Positions 25,892 through 33,415 of a DNA stretch of 64,000 bases are shown here, one piece after another (position 1 is the first letter of the stretch; every line of letters begins with the position of its first letter). A program made the position numbers and the translations under genes. The notes under the pieces are model-generated. The model did no database searches. It saw nothing but the letters and a program-made list of their open reading frames with translations, and was not told the DNA's origin. The DNA comes from Variovorax sp. J22G73 (lineage in GTDB: Bacteria; Pseudomonadota; Gammaproteobacteria; Burkholderiales; Burkholderiaceae_C), in assembly GCF_030317035.1 (NCBI RefSeq), contig NZ_JASZYK010000015.1, positions 62,001-126,000 of the forward strand, in the 5' to 3' direction.

Positions 25892-26637
25892 GTGTGGTCC
25901 TTGGACGGGTTGGACGGTTGGGAAGGGTGGGAGGGAACAGGGGCCGCAGCGGGGGACGAAGTTTCCGCGGAACCCGGAACGTATACCGGAGGCGGCGGCG
26001 CATCGCAATCGGCGGCGGCCTCGGCCTCTGCACCGGTCTGCTGCTGGCGCTGCTGTTCCTGCGCCGCGGCCAGCGCCACCAGCCGGGCCAGCGCGGCGTC
26101 GTGGATGGCGTGGCGCTGCAGTTCCAGCAGCGTCTGGCGCGCGTAGTCGAGCGAGCTGCCGTAGCGGCCCACCGCGTTGGCGAAGATGTGGCGGTAGCGC
26201 TCGTCGGTGAGTTCGCCGGTGAAGTTGGGGCTGCGCCGCGAGAGCGTGAAGGCCAGCGCGCGCACCGGGCCGTCGGCCGTGCCGCAAGTCAGCCACTTCG
26301 GGTCGTACACGCCCGTGGGCATTTCGCGCAGCCAGAGCCGGCGCAGCGTGGCCAGGCCGTCGGCCTTCGGCACGCGAAACACCATGCCCCGGCAACTGCC
26401 GCCCGAAAGCAGGCCGAACACCAGGCCGGGCACCTGCACGCTGCCGCGGTTTACGCGGCTCCACATCTTCAGCGCCCGGTGCCAGCCGCGCACCCAGGCC
26501 TGGCGCCGCTCGATGAAATCGAACTCCGGCCGCCAGATGAGCGAGCCGTAGCCGAAGAGCCACAGGTCCTCATGCCCGCCCCAGTCGGCAATGGCGCGCT
26601 CGAGCATCGGCTGTGGATCGCGCAGCGGGGTGGGCAT
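25888..26637 (-). CDS. chaC: Glutathione-specific gamma-glutamylcyclotransferase
   Basis: The ChaC family splits glutathione to 5-oxoproline and Cys-Gly. The 249 residues include the binding loop WLFGYGSLIWRPEF, then RALKMWSRVNRGSVQVPGLVFGL, GGSCRGMVFRV, the region with the catalytic Glu WLREMPTGVYDP and NPYTGEL-like NFTGELTDER. The last 60 residues are a low-complexity Gln/Ala/Pro/Ser tail unlike typical ChaC (about 180-220 aa). It overlaps sodC by ATGA, tying thiol turnover to oxidative-stress defence in one operon. Confidence 0.88.
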   Translation of the reverse strand: MPTPLRDPQPMLERAIADWGGHEDLWLFGYGSLIWRPEFDFIERRQAWVRGWHRALKMWSRVNRGSVQVPGLVFGLLSGGSCRGMVFRVPKADGLATLRRLWLREMPTGVYDPKWLTCGTADGPVRALAFTLSRRSPNFTGELTDERYRHIFANAVGRYGSSLDYARQTLLELQRHAIHDAALARLVALAAAQEQQRQQQTGAEAEAAADCDAPPPPVYVPGSAETSSPAAAPVPSHPSQPSNPSKDHT

Positions 26638-26772
26638 GGGGTCGAGTCCCGGCGGACCGGGATCCGGCGCGGGGTCCGACACGGAAGTGCCGGGGCCGAC
26701 GCCTACAATTTCCTGATCATGGTTCACCGTACCATTATTTACCGCCCTCTTTCCTACGGAGCAAGACCCCCG

Positions 26773-27333
26773 ATGAGCGACGACGACAGCCAGCAGAATT
26801 TCATCCTCGGATTCGTCATGGCGCTGATCGCCCTGGTGATCTTCTTCGTGATCGGCATCGTGCTCTGGCACAAGGGCCACAACCCGGCCACCGTCGCGCA
26901 GGCCGCGGCGGCCCAGCCGGCGGTGGTCATCTCCACGCCCGCCCCCGGCGCCGAGCCCAAGGTGGCCGAGGTGACCGAGACGGTGACCGTGACCATTCCC
27001 GACGGCGCGAGCATCCGCGTGGCCAACGGCGTGGTGAACTTCTACTTCGCCACCGGCAGCGCCGACCTGGCGCCCGGCGCCGCCGAGGCGCTGGCCGCGG
27101 TCATCAAGGGCGTGGAAAGCGGCCGCAAGGCAGTCGTTTCGGGCTACCACGACACCACCGGCGACCCCGCCGTGAACGAGTCGCTCGCCAAGAAGCGCGC
27201 CGAAATGATCCGCGACGTGCTGGTGGGCCTGGGCGTGCCGGCCGCGAAGATCGACCTGCAGAAGCCCGAAGTCACGGCCGGCTCGGGCAACAATGCCGAG
27301 GCGCGCCGGGTCGAGGTGAAGCTGGTCGACTGA
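26773..27333 (+). CDS. OmpA-family peptidoglycan-binding membrane protein
   Basis: The 186-residue protein has one N-terminal transmembrane helix (about 10-33, FILGFVMALIALVIFFVIG) and a periplasmic linker. A C-terminal OmpA domain (about 90-186) contains VVNFYFATGSADLAPGA, VSGYHDTTGDPAVNESLAKK and AEARRVEVKLVD. The Asp and Arg pair that binds diaminopimelate is retained in DPAVN...AKKRAE. The role is probably anchoring the inner membrane to the wall. TACAAT (26704-26709) is a -10 candidate 63 bases upstream. A strong intrinsic terminator follows. Confidence 0.88.
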   Translation: MSDDDSQQNFILGFVMALIALVIFFVIGIVLWHKGHNPATVAQAAAAQPAVVISTPAPGAEPKVAEVTETVTVTIPDGASIRVANGVVNFYFATGSADLAPGAAEALAAVIKGVESGRKAVVSGYHDTTGDPAVNESLAKKRAEMIRDVLVGLGVPAAKIDLQKPEVTAGSGNNAEARRVEVKLVD

Positions 27334-27355
27334 GCTCGGCGTCACCTTCGGTTGC

Positions 27356-27385
27356 AAGAAAAGCCCGGTGATGCCGGGCTTTTTC
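27356..27385 (+). terminator. Intrinsic terminator after the OmpA-family gene
   Basis: AAGCCCGG-TGAT-CCGGGCTT-type hairpin (27361-27381) followed by TTTTTC, 23 bases after the OmpA-family stop. It separates that gene from the edd promoter region. Confidence 0.8.
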
Positions 27386-27540
27386 ATGGGTGCCGCGCCC
27401 GGCGGCGCGGATGGGTAAATTCGTATTGCCAGCCGGCCGGATTTCATCGGGCTTTCGCGCATCGCTTGGTACGATGGGCCCCCAGGCCCACCGTCGCCCT
27501 GGCGACACGCAGCAAGACGCAGCAAGAGCCCACGACCCCC

Positions 27541-29391
27541 ATGAGCAGCAGCACACACCCCACCGTACGCGACGTCACCGATCGCATCCGCGAGCGCAGC
27601 GAGGGGCTGCGCAGCGCCTACCTCGCCCGCCTCGCAGAAATCCGCAACCGCGACCGCGGCTCCGACCGCATGGGCTGCGCCAACGTGGCGCACGCGGTGG
27701 CCGGCATTCCGGCCAACGACAAGTTCCGCGTGGTGACCGAGCGCGCACCCAACATCGGCATCGTCACCGCCTACAACGACATGCTCTCGGCCCACGCGCC
27801 GTACCAGGGCTACCCGGACATCATCAAGCAGGAGGCCCGCCGCCTCGGCGCCACCGCCCAGGTGGCCGGCGGCGTGCCCGCCATGTGCGACGGGGTGACG
27901 CAGGGCACGCCCGGCATGGAGCTGAGCCTGTTCAGCCGCGACCTCATCGCCATGAGCACCGCCGTCGCGCTCACGCACGACATGTTCGACGCGGCGCTGC
28001 TGCTGGGCGTGTGCGACAAGATCGTGCCCGGCCTGCTGATCGGCGCGCTGCACTTCGGCCATCTGCCCACCGTGTTCGTGCCCGCCGGCCCGATGGCCTC
28101 GGGCCTGTCGAACGGCGCCAAGTCGAAGGTGCGCGAGCAGGCCGCGCAGGGGCTCGTGGGCCGCCAGGGCCTGCTCGACGCCGAAATGGCCGCGTACCAC
28201 TCGGTGGGCACCTGCACCTTCTACGGCACGGCCAACAGCAACCAGATGCTGCTCGAGGCCATGGGCCTGCACGTGCCCGGCACGGCCTTCATCCAGCCCG
28301 GCGACGCGATGCGCGACACGCTCACGCGCGAAGCCGTGCGCACGGTGCTCGGCAAGGCGAGCGACGCCGCGTTCAACTGTCCGCCGATTGGCGAAATGGT
28401 CGACGAGCGCTGCATCGTCAACGCCATGGTCGCGCTGCTGGCCACCGGCGGCTCCACCAACCACCTGATCCACTGGGTGGCCGTGGCCCGCGCCGCGGGC
28501 GTCGTGATCGACTGGGACGACTTCTCGAAGCTTTCGGACATCGTTCCGCTGCTGACCCGCGTGTACCCCAACGGCAGCGCCGACGTGAACGAGTTCCAGG
28601 CCGCAGGCGGTCCGGGCTTCGTCATCGGCGAGCTGGTCGACGCGGGTCTGATGCACGGCGACGTGCTCACGGTGCGCGCCGGCGGCATCCACGAGTTCGC
28701 GAACATTCCCCACCCTGTGGATGCCGCGGGCGATGCACAGGCGCAGCGCCTGCAATGGACGCCCGCCGCGCCGCTGAAGAACGAAGCCATCACGCGCACG
28801 GTGGCCAGCCCCTTCAGCGCCACCGGCGGCCTGAAGCTGCTGAGCGGCAACCTGGGGCGCAGCGTGATCAAGGTGTCTTCGGTGCCCGACGACCGCCACG
28901 TCATCGAGGCGCCCGCGCGCGTGTTCGACTCGCAGGCCGCGCTGCAGAAGGCCTTCACCGCCGGCGAGCTGGAGCGCGACGTGGTCTGCGTGGTGCGCTG
29001 GCAGGGCCCGCAGGCCAATGGCATGCCCGAGCTGCACAAGCTCACGCCGCCGCTGTCGGTGCTGCAGGGCAAGGGCTTTCGCGTGGCGCTGGTGACCGAC
29101 GGGCGCATGAGCGGTGCCTCCGGCAAGATCCCGGCCGCCATCCACGTGTCGCCCGAGGCGGCCGCCGGTGGCCCGCTGGCCAAGGTGCGCGACGGCGACC
29201 TGATTCGCCTGGACGCCATAGCGGGTACGCTCGCCGTGCTGCTTCCCGAAGACGAATGGGCCGCGCGCGAGACCGCGACGCTGTCCGAAGCACAACGCAT
29301 CGCGGACGGGCACGGCCTGGGCCGCGAGCTGTTCGCCGGCATGCGCCGCAATGCGCTGACCGCCGAAGAAGGCGCCTGCACCTGGATGTGA
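27541..29391 (+). CDS. edd: 6-phosphogluconate dehydratase
   Basis: This is the first committed Entner-Doudoroff enzyme: 6-phosphogluconate to 2-keto-3-deoxy-6-phosphogluconate, using an iron-sulfur cluster. The 616 residues match Edd length and carry IGIVTAYNDMLSAHAPYQGYP, GVPAMCDGVTQGTPGMELSL (cluster Cys), LLLGVCDKIVPGLL, the SVGTCTFYGTANSNQMLLEA cluster Cys, ALLATGGSTNHLIHW and VTDGRMSGASGKIPAAIH. The eda gene follows after 42 bases. A Phe/Gly-rich promoter region of about 150 bases lies between it and the upstream terminator, with TACGAT at 27470-27475 as a possible -10. Confidence 0.95.
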   Translation: MSSSTHPTVRDVTDRIRERSEGLRSAYLARLAEIRNRDRGSDRMGCANVAHAVAGIPANDKFRVVTERAPNIGIVTAYNDMLSAHAPYQGYPDIIKQEARRLGATAQVAGGVPAMCDGVTQGTPGMELSLFSRDLIAMSTAVALTHDMFDAALLLGVCDKIVPGLLIGALHFGHLPTVFVPAGPMASGLSNGAKSKVREQAAQGLVGRQGLLDAEMAAYHSVGTCTFYGTANSNQMLLEAMGLHVPGTAFIQPGDAMRDTLTREAVRTVLGKASDAAFNCPPIGEMVDERCIVNAMVALLATGGSTNHLIHWVAVARAAGVVIDWDDFSKLSDIVPLLTRVYPNGSADVNEFQAAGGPGFVIGELVDAGLMHGDVLTVRAGGIHEFANIPHPVDAAGDAQAQRLQWTPAAPLKNEAITRTVASPFSATGGLKLLSGNLGRSVIKVSSVPDDRHVIEAPARVFDSQAALQKAFTAGELERDVVCVVRWQGPQANGMPELHKLTPPLSVLQGKGFRVALVTDGRMSGASGKIPAAIHVSPEAAAGGPLAKVRDGDLIRLDAIAGTLAVLLPEDEWAARETATLSEAQRIADGHGLGRELFAGMRRNALTAEEGACTWM

Positions 29392-29433
29392 CCGGGCCCT
29401 GCGCGGGCCGCAAGAAATTTTTGGAGCCATGAG

Positions 29434-30069
29434 ATGACAGACAGACTCACCCCCCTCGACGTGATGCGCGACGCACCCGTCATTCCGGTCATCGTGCTGA
29501 ACGACGTGAAAGACGCCGTGCCCCTGGCGCGCGCGCTGGTCGCCGGCGGCATCCGCATGCTCGAGGTGACGCTGCGCACGCCGCAGGCGCTGCAGTGCAT
29601 CGAGGCCATCGCCAGGGACGTGCCCGAGGCCGTGGCCGGCGCGGGCACCATCCGCAGCGCTGCCGACGCGCAGGCCTCCGCGCTGGCCGGCGCCAAGTTC
29701 GGCGTGAGCCCGGGCTACACGCGCTCGGTCGGCAAGGCCTGCCACGACCTCGGCCTGCCGCTGCTGCCCGGCGTGGCCACCGGCAGCGAGATCATGACGG
29801 CGCAGGAAGACGGCTACACCCAGCTGAAGTTCTTCCCCGCGCTGCAGGCCGGCGGCCTGCCGATGCTGAAGGCCTGGCAAGGTCCGTTCGGCGACGTCAC
29901 CTTCTGCCCCACGGGCGGCATCCATGCGGGCAACGCGGCGGAGTTTCTCGCGCTGTCGAACGTGGCCTGCGTGGGCGGTTCGTGGATCGTGCCGGCCGAC
30001 GCCATCCGCGACGGCGACTGGGCCCGCATCGAGCAACTGGCACGCGCCGCGAGCCAGCTGCCGCGCTGA
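29434..30069 (+). CDS. eda: 2-keto-3-deoxy-6-phosphogluconate aldolase
   Basis: This class I aldolase splits KDPG to pyruvate and glyceraldehyde-3-phosphate. The 211 residues show IPVIVLNDVKDAVPLARAL, the catalytic Glu in GIRMLEVTLRTPQAL, AGAGTIRSAADAQ, PGVATGSEIMTA, the Schiff-base Lys in YTQLKFFPALQAGG and FCPTGGIHAGNA. It is cotranscribed with edd. A paralogue acting on the galacto-epimer (DgoA) lies at 42626-43267. Confidence 0.95.
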   Translation: MTDRLTPLDVMRDAPVIPVIVLNDVKDAVPLARALVAGGIRMLEVTLRTPQALQCIEAIARDVPEAVAGAGTIRSAADAQASALAGAKFGVSPGYTRSVGKACHDLGLPLLPGVATGSEIMTAQEDGYTQLKFFPALQAGGLPMLKAWQGPFGDVTFCPTGGIHAGNAAEFLALSNVACVGGSWIVPADAIRDGDWARIEQLARAASQLPR

Positions 30070-30071
30070 GC

Positions 30072-30800
30072 ATGCGCACCGATTTCGACGCGAGCGACCT
30101 GAAGGTCATCGCGTTCGACGTCTTCGGCACGGTGGTCGACTGGCACAGCGGCATTGCCGCGGAGGCCCAGAGCGCCTTGCCGGGCGTGGACGGCGCGGCC
30201 TTCGCGCTGGCCTGGCGCGCGGGCTACCAGCCCGCCATGAAGGCCGTGATGGAGCGCATCGCCGCGGGCGAGGGCGGCTTCACGCTGCTCGACGAACTGC
30301 ACCTGAGCATGCTCGAGCAGGTGCTGCGCGACTTCGGCCTGGGCGACCGGCTCGACACCGCCGCCAAGCGCGACCTGAGCCGCGCCTGGCACCGCCTGCC
30401 GGCCTGGCCCGATGCGGTCGCCGGGCTCACGCGGCTGAAGAAGAAGTTCACCATCTGCACGCTGTCGAACGGCAACATCGGCCTGCTCACCGAAATGGCC
30501 AAGCGCGCCGGCCTGCCCTGGGACTGCGTGCTGTCGGCCGAAGTGTTCAAGGCCTACAAGCCCGACCCGCGCACCTACCTGGGCGTGGCGGGCGTGTTCG
30601 ACGCGACGCCCGGGCAGGTGATGCTGGCCGCCGCGCACCACGACGACCTGGCCGCCGCGCGCGTGTGCGGCCTGAAGTCCGCGTATATCGAGCGGCCGTA
30701 CGAGTTCGGCCGCGCGCAGCCGAAAGACGTGTCGCCGCAGCCGGACAACCACCTGCACGCGCGCGACATCAACGCGCTGGCGGACCTGCTGGGGTGCTGA
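30072..30800 (+). CDS. Haloacid dehalogenase type II (HAD hydrolase)
   Basis: The 242-residue HAD enzyme has the nucleophile motif IAFDVFGTVVDWHSG (Asp as nucleophile), motif II in CTLSNGNIGLL, the Lys in FKAYKPDPRTYLGVAG, and an HDDLAAARVCGLKSAYIERP segment matching L-2-haloacid dehalogenases. The physiological substrate may not be a haloacid. It begins 2 bases after the eda stop, so it is carried on the edd-eda transcript, an association without an obvious metabolic reason. Confidence 0.85.
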   Translation: MRTDFDASDLKVIAFDVFGTVVDWHSGIAAEAQSALPGVDGAAFALAWRAGYQPAMKAVMERIAAGEGGFTLLDELHLSMLEQVLRDFGLGDRLDTAAKRDLSRAWHRLPAWPDAVAGLTRLKKKFTICTLSNGNIGLLTEMAKRAGLPWDCVLSAEVFKAYKPDPRTYLGVAGVFDATPGQVMLAAAHHDDLAAARVCGLKSAYIERPYEFGRAQPKDVSPQPDNHLHARDINALADLLGC

Positions 30801-30823
30801 CCCGCCGGGTGATCAGCCGCTGA

Positions 30824-31381
30824 TCAGCCGGTGACCAGCTTTTCGACCGTGCGCAGGTTGCGCGTGGTGGTGCTCGACTTGTAGCGCGTTTTCGCGAGCA
30901 GCTTGGCCACCGGGGTGTCCAGGCTTTCGCCGCGCGGGCATTGCCAGTACAGCACGCCCTTGCCGCGCTTCAGTTGCTCGACGTCGGCGTCGACGGCGCC
31001 GGCCTTCTCCAACACTTCGTCGAGCATCGCCGCGTCGGAGCCGAACACGATGTACGGATGCCGCTCGTCGTCGATGCGCTCGAAGGGGTAGCCCTTGGCC
31101 ATGGCCGCCACCTGCTTCTGCGTGAGCAGCACGATCCATGCGTCGTAGCCGAAGCGCTTGCGCAGCGCCTGCTCGATGCGCGTGCGCAGCGCAGCGGCAT
31201 CGCTGGTGTCGGTGTCGAACAGCACGTTGCCGCTGGCGAGCACGGTGCGCACCGCGCCGAAGCCGAGGTCATCGGCGAACAGCGCCTTCAGCTCGGCGCT
31301 CTTGATCGCGATGCCGTTGACGTTCACGCCGCGCAGCAGCGCGACGTGGCGCGTGGCGGCGGGTTGCTTCGCACTGGCCAT
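30824..31381 (-). CDS. DUF1697 domain protein
   Basis: The 185-residue protein opens with the DUF1697 signature ALLRGVNVNGIAIKSAELKAL followed by VRTVLASGNVLFDT, and ends with KSSTTTRNLRTVEKL. The family is widespread in bacteria and has no established function. It converges with the HAD gene and shares direction with gloA and the GST downstream-to-upstream, but with separate spacing (64 bases of Cys/Val-codon-like low-complexity sequence, 31382-31445, lie between it and gloA). Confidence 0.85.
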   Translation of the reverse strand: MASAKQPAATRHVALLRGVNVNGIAIKSAELKALFADDLGFGAVRTVLASGNVLFDTDTSDAAALRTRIEQALRKRFGYDAWIVLLTQKQVAAMAKGYPFERIDDERHPYIVFGSDAAMLDEVLEKAGAVDADVEQLKRGKGVLYWQCPRGESLDTPVAKLLAKTRYKSSTTTRNLRTVEKLVTG

Positions 31382-31445
31382 GGTGCTACCGGGTGTTGTT
31401 CGTGTTGCTGGTGCTGCCCGTGCCGCCCGTGCCGCTCGTGGAGAC

Positions 31446-31859
31446 TCAGCGCAGCCCGCCGCCGGCGGCGTCTTCGTCGCGCTGGATCAGCTCGATCTTG
31501 TAGCCGTCGGGGTCCGTCACGAACGCGATCACGGTAGTGCCGCCCTTCACCGGGCCGGCTTCGCGCGTCACGTTGCCGCCGCTGGCCTTGATCTTCTCGC
31601 AGGCCGCATACGCATCGGGCACGCCGAGCGCGATGTGGCCATAGGCGGTACCGAGCTCGTAGCTCTCGGTGCCCCAGTTGTAGGTGAGCTCGATCTCGGC
31701 CTGCCCGGGGTTGCCCTTGTCGAAGCCGAGGAAGGCGAGGCTGTACTTGTACTCGGGGTTTTCCGAGGTGCGCAGCAGGTTCATGCCGAGCACCTTGGTA
31801 TAGAAGTCGATGGAGCGCTGGAGGTTGCCGACGCGCAGCATGGTGTGGAGGAATCGCAT
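31446..31859 (-). CDS. gloA: Lactoylglutathione lyase (glyoxalase I)
   Basis: This enzyme isomerises the methylglyoxal-glutathione hemithioacetal to S-lactoylglutathione. The 137 residues begin MRFLHTMLRVGNLQRSIDFY with metal ligand His5, followed by VLGMNLLRTSENPEYKYSLAFLGF, ELTYNWGTESYELGTAYGHIAL with the second His and Glu, and VTDPDGYKIELIQR with the last Glu. It is preceded by a GST gene in the same direction. Confidence 0.95.
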   Translation of the reverse strand: MRFLHTMLRVGNLQRSIDFYTKVLGMNLLRTSENPEYKYSLAFLGFDKGNPGQAEIELTYNWGTESYELGTAYGHIALGVPDAYAACEKIKASGGNVTREAGPVKGGTTVIAFVTDPDGYKIELIQRDEDAAGGGLR

Positions 31860-31890
31860 CTCGTGGTGCCGTGTAGTTATGGAGTGATCG

Positions 31891-31921
31891 AAAAAGGGGA
31901 GGCCGCTATTGTCCGCCTCCC
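31891..31921 (-). terminator. Intrinsic terminator after the GST gene
   Basis: On the minus strand GGGAGGC pairs with GCCTCCC (31921-31915 and 31903-31897) followed by CTTTTT. It begins 11 bases past the GST stop and lies ahead of gloA, implying separate transcription of the two genes. Confidence 0.6.
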
Positions 31922-31931
31922 GGCGCGCCGA

Positions 31932-32612
31932 TCAAGCCGCCAGCGTCAGCAGGTGGGCCTGGTGGCGCTCCAGGAACGCCATGAGGTGCTGCGGGTACTC
32001 GGGCACCACCGCCGCGCGCACGCTGGGCCGCGCGGCCAGCGCCTTGCGCCAGGCGTTCACCTTGGGCAACGTGTCGAAAACGTGCGAATCGGTGATGGCG
32101 TCGAACACCTCGAAGTAGCGGAACACGGGCGCGAAGACCGCGTCGACCAGGCTGAAGTTCGTGCCCGCGAAGTAGGGGCCTTCGCCCAACGCGGCTTCCA
32201 CGCGCTCGAACTTGGCGACCAGGGCGAGCCGCTTCTGCTCGAACACGGCAGCGTCCTGCGTGGTTTCGTAGCCCCAGAGGTCGGCCAGCGTGGCCGAGCC
32301 GAACTCCATCCACGCGCGATGCTGCGCACGTGCGAGCGGGTCTTCGGGGTGCAGGCGGGCGCCGGACTGCGTTTCTTCGAGGTACTCGCAGATCACGTTG
32401 CTTTCGAACAGCACGGTTTCGTTGCCGTCGGGCTGGCGTACTTTCAGCAGCGGCACCTTGCCCAGCGGCGAGATGTCGAGGAACCACTGGGGCTTGTTCG
32501 CGAGGTCGATGACGACGCGCTCGAAGGGCACGCCTTTTTCATGCAGCGCGATGGCGGCGCGCTGCACGTACGGGCACAGCAGGTGGCTGACGAGGGTGAG
32601 GGCTTGCGGCAT
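31932..32612 (-). CDS. Glutathione S-transferase
   Basis: The 226-residue GST has an N-terminal thioredoxin-like domain (about 1-80). Its active site is in SHLLCPYVQRAAIALHEKG with a Cys-Pro pair, as in omega/beta-like enzymes, and it has the cis-Pro region GKVPLLKV and the glutathione-binding ESNVICEYLEE. The all-helical C-terminal domain follows. A Cys-type active site often means thiol transfer or reductase activity rather than detoxifying conjugation. The ATG at 32612 begins the thioredoxin fold. Confidence 0.88.
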   Translation of the reverse strand: MPQALTLVSHLLCPYVQRAAIALHEKGVPFERVVIDLANKPQWFLDISPLGKVPLLKVRQPDGNETVLFESNVICEYLEETQSGARLHPEDPLARAQHRAWMEFGSATLADLWGYETTQDAAVFEQKRLALVAKFERVEAALGEGPYFAGTNFSLVDAVFAPVFRYFEVFDAITDSHVFDTLPKVNAWRKALAARPSVRAAVVPEYPQHLMAFLERHQAHLLTLAA

Positions 32613-32731
32613 GGGGCTTTCCGTTCTCGGGTGTGCTGGTGCGGGGATGTGGGAACCATGGATCGCCGCGATTCTTGCGATACCGAACAACCTTTTCCCG
32701 CGAAGCCCATTCGCCGAACGGGCGCCTTGTG

Positions 32732-33415
32732 CTATGCCTCGGTGTCCAGCCAGTGCGTGATGCGCCCGCCGTGCATCACGCCGATGCGGTCGGCCATGGC
32801 GTGCGCTTCGGCCTCGTTGTGCGTGACCAGCACCGCGGTCTGGCCCGCCTGCTTCAGGATGCCGCGCACCTCGGCCGTGAGCCGTTCGCGCGTGCCGCCG
32901 TCGAGGTTGGAGAAGGGCTCGTCGAGCAGCAGCAAGGAAGGCGAGGGCGCCAGCGCGCGGGCCAGCGCGATGCGTTGCTGCTGGCCGCCGGAAAGCTCGT
33001 GCGGGTAACGCTCGCCGGCCTCGGCCAGCCCCACGAGCGCCAGCATCTCGGCCACGCGCGACTGCTGCGCGGCGCGGTCGAGGCGGCGCAGCCCGAAGGC
33101 CACGTTCTTCGCCGCCGACAGGTGCGGGAACAGCGCGTACTCCTGGAACATCATGCCCACGCGCCGTTGCTCGGGCGGCAGGTGCGTGTGCGTGGACGAC
33201 AGCAGCACCTCGCCCAGGCGGACCGTGCCCGCGCGCACCGGCTCGAAGCCCGCGATGGCGCGCAGCACCGTCGTCTTGCCGCAGCCCGAGGGGCCGAACA
33301 GGCAGGCGATGTCGCCCGCCTTCAGTGCGAGCGAGAAGCCGTCGACGACCGTGTGCGGGCCGCGCGAGGTGTCGTATGCGAGCTGGACCGCATCGATGTT
33401 CAGGGGAGCGCTCAT
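32732..33415 (-). CDS. fbpC: Ferric-iron ABC transporter ATP-binding protein (short form)
   Basis: This is the ATPase of the Fbp ferric uptake system. Walker A GPSGCGKT near residue 40, the signature LSGGQQQRIALARAL, Walker B LLLLDEPFSNLD and the H-loop VLVTHNEAEA are all present. At 227 residues it ends just after the nucleotide-binding domain, lacking the roughly 100-residue regulatory C-terminal domain of classical FbpC (about 350 aa). Its ATG overlaps the fbpB stop by ATGA (33412-33415). Confidence 0.88.
   Translation of the reverse strand: MSAPLNIDAVQLAYDTSRGPHTVVDGFSLALKAGDIACLFGPSGCGKTTVLRAIAGFEPVRAGTVRLGEVLLSSTHTHLPPEQRRVGMMFQEYALFPHLSAAKNVAFGLRRLDRAAQQSRVAEMLALVGLAEAGERYPHELSGGQQQRIALARALAPSPSLLLLDEPFSNLDGGTRERLTAEVRGILKQAGQTAVLVTHNEAEAHAMADRIGVMHGGRITHWLDTEA

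Noticed and set aside
25888..30036. Very long minus-strand open frame (over 1300 codons) running opposite edd-eda
   Set aside because: Only its last 249 codons (chaC) show a protein family. The rest is opposite well-supported genes and is rich in His/Arg/Gly as expected from the antisense of GC-rich coding DNA.
30801..30840. Repeated TGATCAGCC between the HAD gene and the DUF1697 gene
   Set aside because: Two short copies only, partly within the DUF1697 coding end; probably chance.
31382..31445. Possible tandem repeat (GTGCTGCCCGTGCCGCCCGTGCCGC region) between DUF1697 and gloA
   Set aside because: Irregular units and only about 30 bases long; simple low complexity rather than a defined repeat.
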